From the NCBI GenBank assembly GCA_018398765.1, contig JAHBMJ010000451.1, positions 1 to 47,540 of the forward strand: a DNA stretch of 47,540 nt, written 5' to 3'. The stretch comes from Chromera velia. Lineage: Eukaryota; Sar; Chromeraceae. The notes under the pieces were generated by a model. The model was not told where the DNA came from. It saw only the letters and a list, made by a program, of their open reading frames with translations, and did no database searches. The translations under genes and the position numbers were made by a program. Numbering within the stretch: position 1 is the stretch's first letter; each line of letters begins with the position of its first letter. Below, in pieces: positions 42,882 to 47,540 of the stretch.

Positions 42882-43454
42882 CTATTTGCATAACTTCCCA
42901 AAGAAAGGTTCTTTCAAGTCTTCTTTTCTAACTCCAGCGCAGTCACACTCTTCACCCTTCTCACACGTGTGACGGCCTCCGAGCTTGTTCCCTCCCAAAC
43001 TCTCCTCCAACAGATTATAGTCACACGTATATGTTCGGACATGCCTGTAGAACCTCCGCACTTGTTTTTTAGAGAATTCAAATTCTTTTAGTCCTTTTGT
43101 ATACAAGAGCGCCCAGGCCTGCTTGGGGGGGATGGTCTTAGCAAAAGTCCAGAGGAGACAGATTTTTGCTGGGAAACTGAGCTGCGAAATACGTTTGTCG
43201 AGGACAGTTCCTGCATCTCCTCCATACCTTGTTGACCTGCAGGTACATTTGCCTTGGTTCCAATTCAAAAGACTCTGCAAATCAGAAACTCCCTCTTGGA
43301 TTTCTTTCCATGTCTTGAAGTTTTTTCCGCAATTGCAAGTCTTTACGGTGGATAGGAGCATCCATTTGCATAGAGTATCAAAAAGTTCCGTAAAAGGGGT
43401 GTTCCAGATAAAGTCTAGAACACTAAAAAGAGATGTGATGTCTTCTGTTTTCAT
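42882..43454 (-). CDS. Merlin/ISXO2-like transposase, N-terminal fragment
   Basis: The first in-frame ATG is at 43454, and the frame stops with TAG at 42884-42882, giving about 190 residues. A Cys-rich start (KTCNCGKNFKTW...GKCTCRSTRYGG) is followed by LSFPAKICLLWTFAKTIPPK QAWALL and KKQVRRFYRHVRTY. This matches in order the zinc ribbon, the 'plxxwlxxlxxfaxxixxkQaaxxL' helix pair and the 'txxrxyrxlR' helix at the N-terminus of ISXO2/IS1016 and eukaryotic Merlin transposases. The catalytic DDE part would follow but is missing: the reading frame ends after GKLCK. No terminal inverted repeats were identified. It is probably a dead fragment, or the first exon of a gene whose remainder I cannot find. 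The assignment rests on pattern resemblance only. Confidence 0.4.
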   Translation of the reverse strand: MKTEDITSLFSVLDFIWNTPFTELFDTLCKWMLLSTVKTCNCGKNFKTWKEIQEGVSDLQSLLNWNQGKCTCRSTRYGGDAGTVLDKRISQLSFPAKICLLWTFAKTIPPKQAWALLYTKGLKEFEFSKKQVRRFYRHVRTYTCDYNLLEESLGGNKLGGRHTCEKGEECDCAGVRKEDLKEPFFGKLCK

Positions 43455-43686
43455 CGTTTTCCTAATTTTTATCAATTCAAGTCAGAGCTACAGTCTTTTA
43501 AAGGCAAATTGAAGAACTACGATCGAGCGGTTTCTGACTTTAGTTATAATTTTAGTCGATTTTAGTGAATTTAAGTTTTTTTAAAGCTAGGGCCCGTTCA
43601 GCATATTTTTGAGTAATTTTAATAAATAAATGCTTTTTGGACCCACCTCTTATCTTAAGGCTTTAAGCCCAACGTAGCAGCAATGA

Positions 43687-45958
43687 TGATTGAGGGTTTT
43701 TTCATGCATGCCGCGTCCCCATATATGAGAGGCGGATCTAACTTAGTTTGTTGATTTGTTCCATCCTACGACTACCAGCGATGAAAATAGGCGTGACTTC
43801 GATCACCCTGATACAGCTGATCAATCGCAGCCTCACAACAGGTTGGACAATCAAAAGAGAGAGAAAAGAGACAGAGGGGATGCAGGGCAGAACCTTTGAA
43901 ACCCTTCAGTTCTTTTATTGAAAAAAGGCTACCCTTTTAATCAGAAAGACTTTAGTTGTGCAGAGGTGCATCCCGCACGTCTTCCATCCCTTCAAAGAAC
44001 TCCTCCTTTAAACACCCCCCATCAAAACTCTTTCTTTAAACTCAGTTTCCAAAACTTTTTCGATTCATTTGCTGGGACTTTTACCCATCCTTCTTCTGTC
44101 TTCTCCCATTGCCAAAGAAATTCTTTCAGTTTGCGCCCTCCTGGTCAAAAGACCCGGAGAACGCGGCCACTTCCCTCCTGAGCAGACCCTCGGGCTGGAA
44201 GGGGCCCCTTGTGCCCCTCCTACTGTGGATGAAGGACAGAAGGTTTACTGTGACAAAACGCTGCAGAGTGTAGGACAAGAGCTTGTAGTAGCGGTCTATC
44301 AACCTTGCTTGGACTGCTTCATCTCCCTCCCTACCCCTCACTCTCCTTACCTCCAACTTTGCCACTTCTTTCAAAAAGTTACTGTCTTTTTAACCTTACT
44401 ACTCCCTCCCCTGGTCTTCCATAAGTTTCAAAAACAAGCGGCACAAAACGGAAACCGATTTTATGGCAGATCTCCCCGTACCTGTCGTTCTTCACTTTCT
44501 CCATTCCCCTCGCTGCTGACCCTGCTGTTTTTGCAAATCGGCGCAGGCGGTTAGCATCGATGGAAAATGGATGGGTGACAGTGACGTCGGCGAGCACTGT
44601 GTCTCCAGACGGGAGCCTCACGAGAAAATCGGGGCGTTTTTGTCTCTCTTCGACCAGACAGGTTGCGGTAAACAGCCCAAGCTGCCCGAACGTAGGCTCT
44701 CTTGTCATGTAGCAGTGACGGAGGCCTTGAAAGAGGGAGCAAAAGGCGTCCTTCATTTGTTCATGCCGCCACCATACCCCCCCCCCTGTCCCGCAGGTCT
44801 GTGCATGTTGTCCCTCCACGTCCAGCAGGGCTCCACACGCACAGATAGGGTTTCTTCTGATCTCTGGAATGGACAAGCCGAGGCGGAGATGGATGGCTGT
44901 AGTAAAAAGGGTTGGAGAAATACAAGTCCAACCTGAAGATGGTATGGCTGTCAGCCAAGCGGAAGCGCCTGTCCCTGTACAGGATCGCAGACGGGCCTTC
45001 CTTTCGGCTGGCAAAGCAGCTAAGAGCTTTTTCCTCTGAACTAGGTGCAGCGCTTCCATCATGAGGTGCTGCACCTCCCATCTCTCCCACAACAACTAAT
45101 CTTCCATTCTCTCCCCCCACTGAAGTTTTAGAACTCAAGGAACCTTTCCAAGTTCCCGTTCGGTCCCCCCCCTACAATCAGTGTAAGCTTGCTCTGCCCT
45201 TTTTACCCAAAACAGACCTGCAAAGTCTGCCTTTGTTGGTGTTCCGAAACCCTGCTCTGTCAATCGGCTCCTCACTGCTGCAAGGGTGTGTGCCGCACAG
45301 CCTGCTAAGGCCGCTGGCGTGATAAAACGGAAGAAAGGGATCCCCAGTCCCCCCTGACATAACGGGAGATGCGCCTGGCTCTGCTTTTGGGTCCATTCTT
45401 CTGGGCTGAGGCGTATGCTGCGGGCGAAAGACTCGCCCAACTCCTTGTCTGCTCTTTCCCATACGTCTGTGTGGAGTCTGTCCCCCATCACCCGCGCCAA
45501 GTAGACGAGTTTGGAGAAGATGCAGTAATGAAACAGCAGGCTGCATCCCTGGGGAACTCCGTACCCCTCCACTCGCTTCCCCAGCTTTGTTGCTTCTGCT
45601 AGCTTCTTTTCGAACAGGCTGTTCACGAACGAGTCTTCACCCCCCCCTGCCCCCATCAACTTGTAGCCTTGTGTCGATACCTCTAGTCCTGGGGGGCGCT
45701 ATTGTGGGATCTCTCTCTCTGATTTCCCTCTCCAACTGGGAGAGAAAGCTGCGCTTTTATCCTTACCCAGATTGAGCGTCAGGCCGTATTCTCCCAAAAT
45801 TTCTACACAATCTGACCAGGTAGAGGTCAGACAATCAGTAGAGCTGGAAGGGAAAATGAGAGAGAGATCATCCATGTATACACCTATGAAACATCCCGCC
45901 CTCCCGTACTTCTCGTGCAGCCTCTTTTGCAACTTTTCTAAAGCAGGTTTTAGGCCGT
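43687..45958 (-). mobile_element. 5'-truncated non-LTR retrotransposon, 2272 bp, with 15-bp target-site duplication
   Basis: The sequence ACGTAGCAGCAATGA occurs exactly at 43672-43686 and at 45959-45973, flanking the element. On the minus strand the element begins inside a reverse transcriptase domain and ends with about 690 bp of 3' sequence closing in AAAAAACCCTCAATCA. The last 460 bp are shared with the copy at 28357-28818. Truncation at the 5' end, a target-site duplication and a shared 3' end are diagnostic of LINE-type retrotransposition. No promoter or 5' ORF is present, so the copy cannot move by itself. Confidence 0.85.
44379..45958 (-). pseudogene. Reverse transcriptase with C-terminal nuclease-like domain, decayed
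   Basis: One minus-strand frame can be followed for about 525 codons, interrupted by three in-frame stops: TAG at 45701, TGA at 45137 and TAG at 45098. The RT palm motif is CFIGVYMDDLSLIF, followed by GLTLNLGKDKSAAF, the usual strand after the catalytic Asp pair. After a thumb/connection region comes ICACGALLDVEGQHAQTC (C-x-C...H-x3-C) and then RPDFLVRLPSGDTVLADVTV, a PD-x13-D arrangement like the restriction-like endonuclease found C-terminal to RT in R2/CRE-type non-LTR elements. The N-terminal RT motifs were lost by truncation. The frame ends with TAA at 44381-44379. The upstream edge of the frame (RLIAATY) is encoded by the target duplication and is not RT. Confidence 0.75.
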
Positions 45959-45973
45959 ACGTAGCAGCAATGA

Positions 45974-47130
45974 GGCGCACGAAGAAAACTATTCACATAA
46001 CGAATTGTAATGTCCCTACAGGACATGCCGTGGCCCCCAGGGGTGAGATAGGGTGAGAGCACTAAGAGGTGCGTCCATGATCGTGGTACATGCATGCAAC
46101 AGGTTCCCCTTCCCATATATATTAATATATGGTGCATGACAAAACCTTCAATCACGGTTGTTGGCTACGCAAAGGCGTAGCCGCGGTATCTGTAAATGCT
46201 GTAGAGGGCCGGAGACGGCTGGACGGGCTTCAAGACGGTTGAGAAGAAGAAATAAGAAGAGCTCTACTGTTAGATACGTTTGCTAATAAGAAAATTAATG
46301 ACGTATAAGGACTTCGCTAACACATAGTGTTAACGTGAATAAACGTGAAACCTCCCTGAACCTAAGTGCTACTTAAAAAAACATAATCAAGATCATCTCT
46401 ATCTGCGGCATCTTTTTTCAAGAGACCATCCACGCCTGCGGTGTAGACAATCAAGACACCGTCCAGATATGTGGCTTTGGTTTTCAAGACACCATAAATA
46501 ATCCGTGCCTGCGGTGCGGACTTTCAAACTTATCCAAAAATGCGGCCTGAACTATCAAGTGGTAGTTACGTTCAGGGAGGTCAAACGTGAAAGAAAAAAT
46601 AAAATTGTAACTGCAGCAATATATTTAAATTTACTCATAAAACTTTAACAACTTATTTTTGCTTATAAAAAAAAAAATTACAGTGTTCCCTGCTTACATC
46701 TACTTACATTTTTATTTTTTATTTACGGAGTCAATATATAGGTCTTTTATATACAGATACACATGCTGTAATATTTTTTTTATTTACTTTCATTTATATT
46801 TTGGCGATTCTAGTAGTAGCATAGTAGCATATATAGTAGCCAAACATTATATACACCTTTTATTATCAACTTGCTCTTTTAAATCATCTAGCTGTGACTG
46901 AGACTGTGAGCTAGTCTATAAAATGTTTGAACACAACATTATATAAGTCCTAAACTACACGCTTGCTACGCTTGCTGTATTAGTTGCTGTAGTTGATTGT
47001 GTTCACTTACTCACTCACCAACATACTTAGTCACTAACTCACTGAGTCATTTTTGCTTTTTTTACTAATTCACTTACTCACTGTCTCGCTTGTTCACTCA
47101 CTTACTCCCTCATTTTCCCTGTCTCTCTTC
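45974..47130. other. AT-rich flank, no gene seen
   Basis: The first 150 bp continue the pre-insertion sequence that flanked the retrotransposon target. A hairpin GGCTACGCAAAGGCGTAGCC lies at about 46163-46182. Between 46400 and 46540 there are two diverged copies of a segment containing GCCTGCGGTG and TCAAGACACC. From 46580 the DNA is strongly AT-rich. Confidence 0.5.
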
Positions 47131-47540
47131 AATCACTCACCCATATACCCAAAGTTAACGGCTTCCATTAAAATTCTTATATCCACATGCCCAAACGGCT
47201 TTTGTTCACACACTCGCTCTCTCTGTCTCTCTTCATTTATTTCTATTTACCCACAGGCCCTAGCGGCTTGAAGTTCTATTTATACACTGAGTTTCATTCT
47301 CTCTTAGTGACAGGCTGTCTCTATTCATTCAGGTACCCACATGCCCATGCAAATATCTTCTGCTGACATGCTTGTGCGAGTCCTTGTCCCTCTTCATTCA
47401 CCCACACGCCCAACCGGCTCCTGTTCACCTAGCCTGTTCATACCGGTTCATACACTCGCTTTCCCTATCTGTGTTCATGCACCCACACCATCGTGACGCC
47501 TCAAACGGCTTCTGTTTACACACTCGCTCTCCATGTTTCT
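47131..47540. repeat. Degenerate minisatellite, running off the window end
   Basis: A unit of roughly 70-95 bp recurs several times with substitutions and indels. Recognisable parts are CACCCACACGCCC, AACGGCTTCTGTTCACAC, ACTCGCTCTC and a CTGTCTCTCTTCATTCA tail. The best-matching copies begin at about 47185, 47395 and 47480. The array continues past 47540. Confidence 0.6.

Noticed and set aside
45868..46155. Continuation of the reverse transcriptase upstream of 45958
   Set aside because: The in-frame stop near 45995 and the 15-bp target duplication at 45959-45973 show that the element ends here. The upstream frame has no RT motif.

Overview
The window is nuclear DNA from a eukaryote, most likely a photosynthetic alveolate such as Chromera velia. 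It has multi-exon genes with GT-AG introns of about 100-600 bp or more, no operons, moderately GC-rich exons inside microsatellite-rich or AT-rich DNA, TGCATGCA motifs of the kind known from apicomplexan relatives, and one assembly gap in a poly-C run. The gene set (calpain, kinesin-light-chain-type TPR, Rab32-type GTPase, SLC4 anion transporter, TMEM138, Unkempt-type zinc fingers) fits a flagellate-capable protist. The species is an inference.

Layout. 1-2.1 kb: no gene recognised. 2.1-4.5 kb (+): calpain-like cysteine protease with an unresolved 5' end. 4.5-7.2 kb: non-coding, with microsatellites and a perfect 3 x 30 bp repeat. 7.2-9.6 kb (-): a TPR gene with nine 42-residue repeats. 10.3-14.8 kb (+): an ankyrin gene in which each repeat is one 99-bp phase-0 exon. 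17.1-19.7 kb (-): a Rab32-like small GTPase split over about eight exons, with a tandemly duplicated switch I/beta-2 segment behind two in-frame 3' splice sites. 20.4-23.6 kb (+): an SLC4-family anion transporter. 23.6-29.4 kb: mostly gene-poor, with a 462-bp retroelement tail. 29.5-31.9 kb (+): TMEM138 homologue. 32-37 kb: AT-rich, then polypurine/polypyrimidine DNA with a short foldback element. 37.2-40.4 kb (-): a 677-residue protein with two modules of three CCCH fingers, the Unkempt arrangement. 41-46 kb: a mobile-element-rich block with an HNH-like gene, a Merlin/ISXO2-like transposase fragment and a 5'-truncated non-LTR retrotransposon flanked by a 15-bp target-site duplication. 46-47.5 kb: AT-rich DNA ending in a degenerate minisatellite.

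Relations. The genes are independent transcription units. TPR/ankyrin and Rab/SLC4 are head-to-head pairs, each sharing an intergenic region of about 650 bp that carries TGCATGCA motifs. Rab (membrane traffic) and TMEM138 (ciliary/vesicular membrane protein) are functionally related classes, but nothing here shows they act together.

Splice sites were inferred by eye from reading-frame continuity, phase agreement and family alignment. Of about 27 3' splice sites proposed here, all but one end in [C/T]GCAG.
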